A DNA stretch of 9,451 bases, from assembly GCA_902805485.1 (NCBI GenBank), contig CADCTM010000602.1, positions 1 through 9,451 of the forward strand, given 5' to 3'. The DNA comes from an uncultured Coleofasciculus sp. (GTDB taxonomy: Bacteria > Cyanobacteriota > Cyanobacteriia > Cyanobacteriales > Coleofasciculaceae). The translations under genes were made by a program, and so were the position numbers. Of the stretch, positions 1-7,076 are shown piece after piece (position 1 is the first letter of the stretch; every line of letters begins with the position of its first letter). Below the pieces are notes generated by a model that had not been told where the DNA came from, searched no databases, and worked only from the letters and a program-made list of their open reading frames with translations.

Positions 1-1047
1 ATTTTCACGTCTCTGTACGAACCTAAACGAACTATTGATCTAGGCGAACGTGAAGTTCGTACAACTGTACTTCAGAAGGTTCCAGGGGCAAGTAAGAATT
101 TTAGGCTAATGGCTCCATTTTATTTTTCAGCCTTTCGAGCCTTGGATCTACAAGACTACGATCTGATTATCAGCAGTACCACGGGCTTTGCTAAAGCTGT
201 GCGAAAAAGACCAGGAGCTAAACATATTTGTTTCTGTCACAACGTTACTCGTTTTTTGTGGGATAGCAAAACATACATCCGAGAGTATGCAGCCTATCGC
301 CGATTTTATCCGCTCCTTAAACCAATTTTTAAATGGATGCAAGAGTATGACTTAAAGTATGCTCAGGAACCTGATTATTACATTGCCAATTCTAGCATTG
401 TCGCCCGTAGAATCAAGCAATATTACGGAAGATCCGACGAAAAAGTGAAGGTTATTAACTATCCAATTGATGATAGTAAATTTATTTTTTCAGAGAATAA
501 AGAAGACTTCTATTTCGCATCAGCTCGGATGATTAGCTACAAGCGTATTGATGTGATTATTGAAGCATTTAATTGGCTGGGATGGCCGCTACTAATCACA
601 GGTAATGGCCCAGAGCGAAAGCGTCTACAAGCCAAAGCTTTGAATAATATCAAATTTCTCGGTCATGTCAGCGATCAAGAACGCTGTCGTTTGATGGCAA
701 AAGCACGGGGGGTAATCGTTGCAGCGTTGGAAGATTATGGATTAGTTCCAGTAGAAGCAAATGCCAGCGGAACGCCAGTTATTGCTTATGGTGCTGGGGG
801 TGTATTAGATACTCAGATTCCGGGAAAAACGGGGGTATTTTTTAAACGGCAAACACCCGAAGCAATTCACTCGGCTTTACTTGAAGCCAGTAATATTACC
901 TGGGACTACAAAAAAATTAGAGAGCATGCGCTCAGTCAGTTCTCAGAAGAAGTATTCTTTAGGCGAGTAGAGCAAGAAATTGATAAAGTTTGTCGTTCAC
1001 ATTGGTCGCAAACTCACTCAGATAGGGTGTTTCTAGTTCAGGGATAA
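1..1047 (+). CDS. GT4-family glycosyltransferase (WbaZ-like), 5'-truncated
   Basis: This is a GT-B fold glycosyltransferase of family GT4, expected to transfer a sugar, possibly mannose, from a nucleotide donor to a lipid-linked exopolysaccharide intermediate on the cytoplasmic face of the membrane. The frame is open from base 1. The residues before the first ATG (109) look like normal family sequence (IFTSLYEP near codon 2, then a basic stretch), so the real start lies outside the window and the ATG at 109 is internal. Visible codons 1-130 form the acceptor-side Rossmann domain, with a CHNVTRFLWD motif where WbaZ-like enzymes usually have CHTPMRYxWD. The C-terminal donor domain carries GNGPE and the GT4 E-x7-E motif at visible codons E244 and E252, within EDYGLVPVEA, followed by GTPVIAYGAGG. 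Stop TAA lies 4 bp before the wzc-like gene, so the two are almost certainly one operon. The exact sugar and acceptor cannot be read from the sequence. Confidence 0.92.
   Translation: MFTSLYEPKRTIDLGEREVRTTVLQKVPGASKNFRLMAPFYFSAFRALDLQDYDLIISSTTGFAKAVRKRPGAKHICFCHNVTRFLWDSKTYIREYAAYRRFYPLLKPIFKWMQEYDLKYAQEPDYYIANSSIVARRIKQYYGRSDEKVKVINYPIDDSKFIFSENKEDFYFASARMISYKRIDVIIEAFNWLGWPLLITGNGPERKRLQAKALNNIKFLGHVSDQERCRLMAKARGVIVAALEDYGLVPVEANASGTPVIAYGAGGVLDTQIPGKTGVFFKRQTPEAIHSALLEASNITWDYKKIREHALSQFSEEVFFRRVEQEIDKVCRSHWSQTHSDRVFLVQG
1040..1044 (+). promoter_or_regulatory. Shine-Dalgarno site of the wzc-like gene
   Basis: AGGGA lies 7 nt before the ATG at 1052 and directly abuts the TAA stop codon (1045-1047) of the upstream glycosyltransferase. 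Ribosomes ending the first gene would cover this site, which suggests translational coupling. It is the clearest ribosome binding site in the window; the trmFO, FHA and protease starts have no evident purine-rich site, which is common in cyanobacteria. Confidence 0.6.
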
Positions 1048-1051
1048 AAAA

Positions 1052-3301
1052 ATGGTTCAAAGCAATCTCAACACGATTCCTGAAACCGATCCAGGTTATG
1101 GGCAACTATTTGCAATCTTAATACGCCGACGTTATTGGATACTCAGTGTATTTTGTATTGTCTTAGCGCTTGCTACAGTCCAAGCGGCGAGAGAAAAACC
1201 GACTTACAAAAGCTCTTTACAACTGCTTGTCGAACCCAATTATCAAAGCAAAAACGCTCAAGGCGGACAAGGTGGGGATGAAAAGCAACTTGTCGATCCG
1301 ACAATTCAAGTAGACAGTGCGACTCAGCTTAACGTGATGCAGAGTTCTAAGCTGCTCCAAAAAGCGATCGATTTAATGCGTCCTCAATACCCAGATCTCA
1401 CTGTAAAAGGACTCAGATCATCGTTGACTGTTGCTCAATTGGAAGCTGGTAAGGGAGCTGAGACTAAGACGAAGATTTTTGAAGCAACTTATACCAGTAA
1501 CGATGCGACGAAAACCCAAAAAGTATTAAAGGCATTACAGCAGGTTTATCAAGATTACAACCGAGACCAGCAGAAACAGCGTTTAGCAAAAGGTCTAGCG
1601 TTCATAGATAATGAGTTGCCAAATGTGCGTCAGAGTGTGGCTAAATCTGAGGCAGACTTAGAACAGTTTCGCAAAAACCAGAACCTGATTGATCCGGAGG
1701 AGCAGGCAAAAATTCTGAGTGAATCGCTCAATAACGTTACACAAGAACGACGGGCAAACCAAGCTCAATATCAGGACGCTCTGGCTCGTTATAGTACCCT
1801 AGAGCAGCAAGTAGCAAAATCGCCTACTGAGGCGATCGCTTCTTCACGTCTGAGTCAGTCTACCCGCTATCAACAATTACTGGGTGAAATCCAAAAAACC
1901 GAATTGGCGATCGCCAAAGAGCGGATGCGCTTCACCGACAACAACCCAGTTCTAGAAAAGCTTGTCTTCCAGCGACAAGAGCAACTTACCTTACTCGAAG
2001 AAGAAGGCCAAAGGTCTTTAGGAGGTGACTCTAGTCAATTGAACGGTTCTAGAGGGGGTCTTTTAGAAAAAGGACAGCTCGGTACAACTGACTTGGCACT
2101 AGTAAATCAGCTTCTGGAGGTGGAGAAAAACATCCTTGGGCTTAGGGCACGGGAGCAAATCCTAGCACAAAAAGAGCAACAGCTTCGTGCAGAACTCGCT
2201 CGCTTACCTGGCATTCTAGCTCAGTACAATCGCCTACAACCCGACGTAAAACTCAATCGCAACACCCTAGAGCAGCTAGAGAAAGCACGGCAAGAATTGA
2301 GCATAGAAATTGCTAGAGGCAGTTTTGATTGGGAAGTCGTCGAGGAACCTCAACCTGGAGAAAAAACGGGTCCCAAAAAGCTACAGAGCATCCTCCTCGG
2401 TGCCGTCGTTGGATTGATGCTGGGTGGACTTGCCGCTTTTATCCGCGAAATGACTGATGATTCAGTTCGGACTTCTGATGATTTGAAAAAGCAGGTGGCT
2501 TTACCTTTATTGGGAATGACTCCAGTATTACCAAAATCTCAGAAGCACTCGTCTGATCTTCATCTGCCTTTCGGCAAACAGCAGGTTCTCGAACCCGCAT
2601 TCTCGCAACCGATTATTAAGTTACCTTTCGGTAAGCCGCAAGTTCTAGCACCTTGGACAATAGAAGTCATTCATTGGCCCCCGTCTTGGGAATCACTGGA
2701 CTTAATTTATAAAAACATTCAACTGCTAAATGCGGTTTCGACGATCAAATCTTTGATGGTGACATCAGCACTGCCTGGTGAAGGAAAATCAACACTAGCA
2801 TTAGGTTTGGCGATTAGTGCAGCGCGTCTACATCAACGAGTACTACTAATTGATGCCGATTTACGCAATCCAACCCTGCACGAAAAATTGAATCTTCCTA
2901 ATGATTGTGGGCTTTCAACTCTACTCTCAAGCGATACCACTTTACCAATTCAACAAAGTTTTCACTCTTCCAGCTCATACATTGATGTTTTGACATCTGG
3001 TCCACTACCGCAAGACCCTGTTAATCTGTTGAGTTCTCCACGCATGGGGGAATTAATTGCAGGATTTGAAAAAACCTACGACTTGGTACTGCTAGATGCA
3101 ACCCCAGTGATCGGGATGGTGGATGCGATGATTACGGCGTCATTCTGTCGGGGTGTGGTGCTGGTGGCAAGGATTGGACAGGTGACACGACATGAACTTA
3201 CGGAGGCGACAACCATGCTGAAGAAGCTAAACATTCTTGGGGTTGTCGCCAATGGCGCTGGCAGTACAAATGGTTATGTACCCAAAGTAGCTTTAAAATG
3301 A
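1052..3301 (+). CDS. Wzc-like polysaccharide co-polymerase with BY-kinase-type ATPase domain
   Basis: This is an inner-membrane protein of the PCP-2a class that governs chain length and export of exopolysaccharide or capsule in Wzx/Wzy systems. The 749-residue chain has the full Wzc layout: a Wzz domain with TM1 about residues 28-46, a long polar heptad-rich periplasmic region (about 50-430) likely to be coiled coil, a proline-containing stretch, TM2 about 444-466, then a cytoplasmic ATPase domain. That domain has Walker A PGEGKST (575-581), Walker A' VLLIDADLR with D601 and D603, and Walker B LVLLDATPV with D682. The usual C-terminal tyrosine cluster is absent: the tail ends NGYVPKVALK with a single Tyr at 742. 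The linker between TM2 and the ATPase has a duplicated LPFGKxQVL motif at 505 and 524. ATG 1052 has a good ribosome binding site and lies 4 bp after the glycosyltransferase stop. The family call is firm; active kinase function is uncertain without the tyrosine tail. Confidence 0.93.
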   Translation: MVQSNLNTIPETDPGYGQLFAILIRRRYWILSVFCIVLALATVQAAREKPTYKSSLQLLVEPNYQSKNAQGGQGGDEKQLVDPTIQVDSATQLNVMQSSKLLQKAIDLMRPQYPDLTVKGLRSSLTVAQLEAGKGAETKTKIFEATYTSNDATKTQKVLKALQQVYQDYNRDQQKQRLAKGLAFIDNELPNVRQSVAKSEADLEQFRKNQNLIDPEEQAKILSESLNNVTQERRANQAQYQDALARYSTLEQQVAKSPTEAIASSRLSQSTRYQQLLGEIQKTELAIAKERMRFTDNNPVLEKLVFQRQEQLTLLEEEGQRSLGGDSSQLNGSRGGLLEKGQLGTTDLALVNQLLEVEKNILGLRAREQILAQKEQQLRAELARLPGILAQYNRLQPDVKLNRNTLEQLEKARQELSIEIARGSFDWEVVEEPQPGEKTGPKKLQSILLGAVVGLMLGGLAAFIREMTDDSVRTSDDLKKQVALPLLGMTPVLPKSQKHSSDLHLPFGKQQVLEPAFSQPIIKLPFGKPQVLAPWTIEVIHWPPSWESLDLIYKNIQLLNAVSTIKSLMVTSALPGEGKSTLALGLAISAARLHQRVLLIDADLRNPTLHEKLNLPNDCGLSTLLSSDTTLPIQQSFHSSSSYIDVLTSGPLPQDPVNLLSSPRMGELIAGFEKTYDLVLLDATPVIGMVDAMITASFCRGVVLVARIGQVTRHELTEATTMLKKLNILGVVANGAGSTNGYVPKVALK
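1832..1914. repeat. HIP1 palindromes GCGATCGC (two of at least nine in the window)
   Basis: Copies of the octamer GCGATCGC lie at 1832-1839 and 1907-1914 inside the wzc-like gene. Others are at 3384, 4497, 6170, 6555, 8241, 8389 and 9259 (start positions). All lie within coding DNA. HIP1 is the highly iterated palindrome of many cyanobacterial genomes, and about one copy per kilobase here is far above chance for an 8-mer. The copies lie on both arms of the window with no region clearly lacking them, which argues against a large recent import. Confidence 0.9.
2564..2653 (+). repeat. Duplicated linker motif inside the wzc-like gene
   Basis: Two 33-base units, 2564-2596 and 2621-2653, start 57 bases apart and encode LPFGKQQVLEP (residues 505-515) and LPFGKPQVLAP (524-534), 9 of 11 residues identical. 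By direct comparison the DNA differs at 9 of 33 positions; seven of these are synonymous and two change an amino acid. The protein motif therefore looks older than a fresh duplication and appears to be held by selection. It sits in the cytoplasmic linker between TM2 and the ATPase domain. Confidence 0.75.
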
Positions 3302-3326
3302 CTTCACTTGTGCGTGAATGAAGTCA
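3295..3326 (-). terminator. Intrinsic terminator of trmFO, overlapping the wzc stop codon
   Basis: TGACTTCA (3299-3306) and TGAAGTCA (3319-3326) form a perfect 8-bp stem with a 12-nt loop in the 34-bp gap between the convergent wzc-like and trmFO genes. Read on the - strand, the stem is followed at once by TTTT (complement of AAAA 3295-3298), as in a Rho-independent terminator for trmFO. Read on the + strand it is followed only by CTTTACGCTTT, so termination of the exopolysaccharide operon would be weaker. The TGA stop of the wzc-like gene forms the first three bases of the stem. An alternative inner stem TTCAC/GTGAA (3303-3307 with 3314-3318) is mutually exclusive with the long one. Confidence 0.6.
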
Positions 3327-3335
3327 CTTTACGCT

Positions 3336-4688
3336 TTACGATGCCCGCAATCCCGTACTCCAACGCTCCAAATCACCCAAAGCGCGATCGCGATATACCC
3401 CATATCGCTCTTGCTTACTCTTAATCTTCTTGGGCAACGCGGGCATTATTCCAAAATTCGGGGGCATCGGTTGAAAATGCTTCGGTGATGCCGAACTAAT
3501 AAACTCAAACAGTGCCCCGATCATGGTTACTGAAGGCACAGTAATCGCTTCTAACCCCAAAAACAACCTTGCTGCATTCGTCCCCGCTAGCCAGCCCCCA
3601 GCCGTCGCTGCCGTGTAACCTTCTGTACCCACCAATTGACCCGCAGCCAGTAACGTCGGGCGTTTCTTAAATTGCAGCGTTGGGTGCAATAATTCAGGCG
3701 CATTCAAAAACGTATTGCGGTGCATCACGCCCATCCGTACGAACTCCGCATTCTCCAATCCCGGAATCAGCCTAAACACCCGTTTCTGTTCGCCCCAGCG
3801 TAAATTTGTTTGAAATCCGACCAGATTCCACAACTGACCTGCCTTGTCTTCTTGGCGCAGTTGTACCACGGCATAAGGACGTTTTCCTTGATTTTCTGGG
3901 GCGCGAAAATCTCCCTGTCGGACATCAAAAAGTCCCACCGGTTTTAAGGGTCCGTAGCGCATTGTCTCTTCACCGCGCCGCGCCATTTCTTCAATGGGCA
4001 AGCAACCCTCAAAAAATTTGGCAGTTTCTTGCTCAAAATCCTTTAATTCAGCTTTTTCGGCGGCACAAAGTTCCTGCCAAAAGTGTAGATACTGCTCCCG
4101 GTTCATCGGACAATTGAGATAAGCTGCTTCCCCTTTGTCGTAGCGTGATGCCAAAAATGCAATATCCTGATTGATCGATTCCCCAACGACAATCGGACTT
4201 GCGGCATCAAAAAAACTCATGTATTCCATGCCTGTAAAGCGTTGCAGGTCTTCTGTTAATGCCGGACTCGTTAGGGGACCAGTGGTGAGAACCACAACAC
4301 CATCCGGGGGAATTTTCGGCACTTCATCCCGACGCAACTCAATTAACGGATGACTCGCCAAAGTTTTGGTTAATTCTCGGCTAAATACGCCCCTGTCTAC
4401 CGCGAGGGCGCCACCTGCGGGGACGGCGTGTTCATCAGCTTTTTGGATAATAATTGAGCCAAGACGTCGCAGTTCTTCATGTAATAAACCAGAAGCGCGA
4501 TCGCTTGATTGTGCCCCAAAGGAATTACTACAGACTAATTCTGCCAGTTCAGGAGTGTGATGAGCCGGACTGGTTCGCACGGGGCGCATCTCATGCAAGA
4601 CTACAGGCACACCCGCCTGAGCAATTTGCCACGCTGCTTCTGTACCAGCCAGTCCACCACCAATTACATGAATCACCTGTTTTTCCAT
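3336..4688 (-). CDS. trmFO: TrmFO, methylenetetrahydrofolate-tRNA-(uracil-54 C5)-methyltransferase
   Basis: This cytoplasmic flavoenzyme makes 5-methyluridine (ribothymidine) at position 54 in the T-loop of tRNA, taking the methylene group from 5,10-methylene-tetrahydrofolate and reducing it with FADH2. It is full length at 450 residues, matching the family. The N-terminus has the dinucleotide-binding motif VIHVIGGGLAGTEAA (residues 5-19), then HEMRP (32-36). The first family cysteine is C53 in LVCSNSFGA, the same number as in Bacillus subtilis TrmFO, and the second is C229 in FFEGCLPIEE, matching B. subtilis C226. Further family blocks include MEYMSFFDAASPIV, YLNCPMNREQY, YGPLKPVGL and GTEGYTAATAGG. 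Start ATG at 4688 places the FAD motif at the correct distance; no clear ribosome binding site is seen. The FHA gene lies 55 bp upstream on the same strand, so co-transcription is possible. A hairpin terminator lies just past the stop. Function is known from the family and I am very sure of it. Confidence 0.98.
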   Translation of the reverse strand: MEKQVIHVIGGGLAGTEAAWQIAQAGVPVVLHEMRPVRTSPAHHTPELAELVCSNSFGAQSSDRASGLLHEELRRLGSIIIQKADEHAVPAGGALAVDRGVFSRELTKTLASHPLIELRRDEVPKIPPDGVVVLTTGPLTSPALTEDLQRFTGMEYMSFFDAASPIVVGESINQDIAFLASRYDKGEAAYLNCPMNREQYLHFWQELCAAEKAELKDFEQETAKFFEGCLPIEEMARRGEETMRYGPLKPVGLFDVRQGDFRAPENQGKRPYAVVQLRQEDKAGQLWNLVGFQTNLRWGEQKRVFRLIPGLENAEFVRMGVMHRNTFLNAPELLHPTLQFKKRPTLLAAGQLVGTEGYTAATAGGWLAGTNAARLFLGLEAITVPSVTMIGALFEFISSASPKHFQPMPPNFGIMPALPKKIKSKQERYGVYRDRALGDLERWSTGLRAS

Positions 4689-4743
4689 TTTTAGGTACTA
4701 AGAAAGCGCAGAATTTTCGCAAAAATATCAACGACGAGTAACA

Positions 4744-5271
4744 TCACTCCTCTTCATCAACCCAGCTTGGGTTAATTAAGGTAATGTCGAAGGGGTCAAG
4801 TGGACCACTCTTCTGTTCCTTCCGCTTCAGTAAATATTTTGCGCTCACCCCTGGACCAAACTCAACCTCGTCCTCATTTTTGAGCGTGTGTGCCTGAAGT
4901 TTTTGACCATTAATCAAAATTCCGTTGGCACTGAGTTGTCCTTTGAGATTACCATCGACAATTTCGTAATCATAGCTGCCATCTTCGTGTTCTCGGCGCA
5001 CTAAAGTTGCATGGCGACGAGAAACAAACAGAGAGAACAGGCGGATATCCGATTCTGGATCTCTGCCTAGGGAATACACGTCTCCACCCAAAGGAAATTC
5101 TCTTGAGCCATTGTCATCTTCAACAATGAGGACATGAGCTTCTTGGGGTTCACAAAGCAGTGAAGGTTGTTTTTCCAAACCAATTGCCGCTAAATTCGAT
5201 GTGGATTGATGAGATTGAGAGATTTGGGCATCAGGCATTTCAGGCATCCTTGGCTCTAGAGGGTACATCAT
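4744..5271 (-). CDS. Small FHA-domain protein (phosphothreonine-binding adaptor)
   Basis: This 175-residue soluble protein holds one forkhead-associated domain, a module that binds phosphothreonine peptides and usually acts as adaptor or substrate in Ser/Thr kinase signalling. The domain spans about residues 46-148 and has the key conserved positions: G69-R70 (SLGRDPESDI), S84-R85-x-H87 (VSRRHATL), N116-G117 (SANGILING) and N121-G122. An unstructured-looking 45-residue N-terminus and an acidic tail ending DEEE flank it. No membrane segment, kinase or secretion domain is fused, so its partner must be another protein. Two adjacent ATG codons (5271 and 5268) are both possible starts and neither has a clear ribosome binding site. 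trmFO follows after 55 bp on the same strand; a functional link is not established by adjacency. FHA family membership is firm; the pathway is unknown. Confidence 0.9.
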   Translation of the reverse strand: MMYPLEPRMPEMPDAQISQSHQSTSNLAAIGLEKQPSLLCEPQEAHVLIVEDDNGSREFPLGGDVYSLGRDPESDIRLFSLFVSRRHATLVRREHEDGSYDYEIVDGNLKGQLSANGILINGQKLQAHTLKNEDEVEFGPGVSAKYLLKRKEQKSGPLDPFDITLINPSWVDEEE

Positions 5272-5582
5272 GAAAGGGTAAGAAAGTTCGATTGATTAAC
5301 CTTGCTCTGCGGGACAATATAGTTGATCGAGTCGCTGGCGGGATGAGCGCTCTGTCTAATGGTTAGAGAGAACTGCGTATCAGTTGAGTCAGTCATGAGT
5401 GTTGGGATTCTGGAAATTAAATCCGTAATTTTTGCCAGAGATTAGCTCAACTAAGCGGTAGGTGCGTTGACGTGCCATGTGATGATTGCGTCAATCACTT
5501 TTCGTGTCCCCTGATCATTGCCCAAAGGTTGATCGCCCTAGAGCCGTTTGTATCCTAGTTTAACTAGTCAACCCGGAAGCGT
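5272..5582. other. 311-bp intergenic region with several inverted repeats
   Basis: No convincing gene or tRNA is seen between the protease stop and the FHA start. Inverted repeats, read directly, are: TCTgTCTAA/TTAGAgAGA (5351-5371, one mismatch, 3-nt loop); AACTG/CAGTT (5371-5385); TCTGG-AAATTA pairing with TAATTT and CCAGA (5409-5419 with 5426-5439, 11 pairs, 3-nt bulge, 6-nt loop); AGTTGAG/CTCAACT (5382-5388 with 5446-5452), which encloses the previous stem; TTGACG/CGTCAA (5467-5472 with 5489-5494), which competes with TGATTG/CAATCA (5483-5497) and is followed by CTTTTC; and the near-palindrome CTAGTTTAACTAG (5555-5567). A weak -10-like TATATT for the FHA gene lies on the - strand (5316-5321), overlapping a TATAGT on the + strand (5318-5323). 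Neither has a well-spaced -35 box. The region may be the FHA leader and promoter or may hold a small RNA. Confidence 0.4.
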
Positions 5583-7076
5583 TCAAATATTTAATAAGCC
5601 AGTGATCCTGGCTGGTGCTGGTAAAACAATACTCACTAAAATTACTAAAGCCAGAATCCCCCAAAAATCTCGCCAGTTGTCAAGTTCTGAGACATCGTTA
5701 AGAGCGGGTTCATCTGCTACTGGCATGAATAATAAGATAATCGCCCAAAGTAGCAAATCCTTTTCTAGTAGAGCTAGTAGCAGCACCAATAACCGGGTAA
5801 TTTGACCAATTGCCGCACCGGTTCTTTGACCAAACATCGCGTGGACAATATGACCGCCATCCAGTTGACCGACTGGGATTAGATTTAAAGCAGTCACGAT
5901 CAGACCGACATAACCAGCAATGGCGACGGGATGAAGTTTAATCGCAGTTTGGGCTGTAAATTGACTGCCTAATGCCAACTTACCCAGGAGGGTGAGTAAC
6001 AAAGAAAATCTCGGATTAAGAGATTCAAAATTAAATATCCTGGAAGCATCAGAAAGCGGCACGACATCGGAATGAGCAAGTCCCCAAATTAGGAACGGTA
6101 AAGTCACAATGAAACCTGCCAAGGGACCAGCTATGCCCACATCAAATAAGGCTTTACGATTGGGTATCGGCGATCGCATTTGAATAAATGCCCCAAATGT
6201 CCCCAAGAAAAAAGGTATGGGCATAAAGTAAGGTAGCGTTGTCCGCACCTTGTAGAATCTTGCCGCTAGATAATGACCTAGTTCATGAATGCTCAAAATT
6301 GTCATCAATGCTAGAGCATAAGGTAATCCTTGCAGTAGCACCGATGAGTCAGCTTCTAGTTGTTTGGGAGAAACTCCCCCCAACTGGGCACCAGCGACGG
6401 TGGTGGTAAATAAAGTAATTAACAGCAACCCCAAAGCTAAAACGGGACGGGTTACAGGTTCATTTGCACGTCCCTGTTTGGGTTGTGCTTGGGGATTAGG
6501 AACCAGAGCAAAGAACGGTGTACCGTTGAGGCTTTCTTGAAAGATTACAAAAAAGCGATCGCCAAATTCTGCCTCAATATTTTCCCGCACTGTCTTATAC
6601 GCCGACTCTGGGTTAGTACGCAGTTTTCCACGACACAAAACCGCTTGCGGTCTGTACTCAACATTTTGGAGATAATAAACTCCCCAAGGAAAACAATTTC
6701 TTAGTTCTGTTTCTTCCTGTTTACTAATTGGACGCAGTGTTGATTCTTCTTTAACTACTGGAACCGTTGGATTTGTGATGCCTCCTTGGGTTGTCGCTTG
6801 GGTTTCCTTGGTTCCAGGTTCACTAAAATCTCGGCGTCCCCACTGAATCAACAACCAATACAGTAATGGACAAAGCACAAATGGACCCCACATCAGCGCT
6901 GGTGGCATTTGTTTAGTTTGACCATTCACTCCAATCCAAACACTCCAAATCAAAGCAGGTGTCATCATCACCAACCACAATAGCCAGACTGGGGTTTTCG
7001 TGATGCTGGCAACACTGCGCTTGACAATGAAGTAAGTGATCAGACCTAGTAAAATTATGAGCAACCAGCGTTCCAT
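5583..7076 (-). CDS. Site-2-type intramembrane zinc metalloprotease, EGY-like (M50)
   Basis: This polytopic membrane protease belongs to the S2P/M50 family, whose members cut substrates inside the bilayer, usually in regulated intramembrane proteolysis. The zinc motif HELGH is at residues 264-268 inside a membrane segment, and the second ligand motif NLIPVGQLDGGH is at 398-409, with D406. Between them are GTFGAFIQMRSPIPNRKAL and DVGIAGPLAGF, typical of the cyanobacterial and plastid EGY branch. The 497-residue chain starts with about three hydrophobic segments (roughly 3-19, 30-50, 61-79), then a soluble part (about 81-208, with KLRTNPESAY and FGDRFFVIFQ), followed by the catalytic membrane core (about 211-497). 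All catalytic residues I can check are present, so it should be active. ATG 7076 gives a sensible hydrophobic N-terminus; no ribosome binding site is evident. The gene is divergent from the MBL-fold gene across 85 bp. Its substrate is unknown; an anti-sigma factor or thylakoid protein would be speculation. Confidence 0.93.
   Translation of the reverse strand: MERWLLIILLGLITYFIVKRSVASITKTPVWLLWLVMMTPALIWSVWIGVNGQTKQMPPALMWGPFVLCPLLYWLLIQWGRRDFSEPGTKETQATTQGGITNPTVPVVKEESTLRPISKQEETELRNCFPWGVYYLQNVEYRPQAVLCRGKLRTNPESAYKTVRENIEAEFGDRFFVIFQESLNGTPFFALVPNPQAQPKQGRANEPVTRPVLALGLLLITLFTTTVAGAQLGGVSPKQLEADSSVLLQGLPYALALMTILSIHELGHYLAARFYKVRTTLPYFMPIPFFLGTFGAFIQMRSPIPNRKALFDVGIAGPLAGFIVTLPFLIWGLAHSDVVPLSDASRIFNFESLNPRFSLLLTLLGKLALGSQFTAQTAIKLHPVAIAGYVGLIVTALNLIPVGQLDGGHIVHAMFGQRTGAAIGQITRLLVLLLALLEKDLLLWAIILLFMPVADEPALNDVSELDNWRDFWGILALVILVSIVLPAPARITGLLNI

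Noticed and set aside
109..111. ATG as the real start of the glycosyltransferase
   Set aside because: The 36 codons before it are open to the window edge and encode normal N-terminal family sequence, so the gene starts upstream of the window.
3806..4741. Several + strand open frames (3806-4117, 4171-4353, 4366-4560, 4454-4741)
   Set aside because: They lie almost entirely antisense to trmFO, which has full family conservation, and their translations show no recognisable domain or plausible start signals.
5272..5582. tRNA, Yfr1 or Yfr2 type small RNA
   Set aside because: No cloverleaf with a GTTC T-loop and no Yfr1 motif ACTCCTCACAC was found by reading; only generic stem-loops are present.
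5548..5805. 85-codon + strand open frame with TTG start
   Set aside because: Most of it is antisense to the protease C-terminus; composition is Ser-rich and unstructured, with no ribosome binding site.
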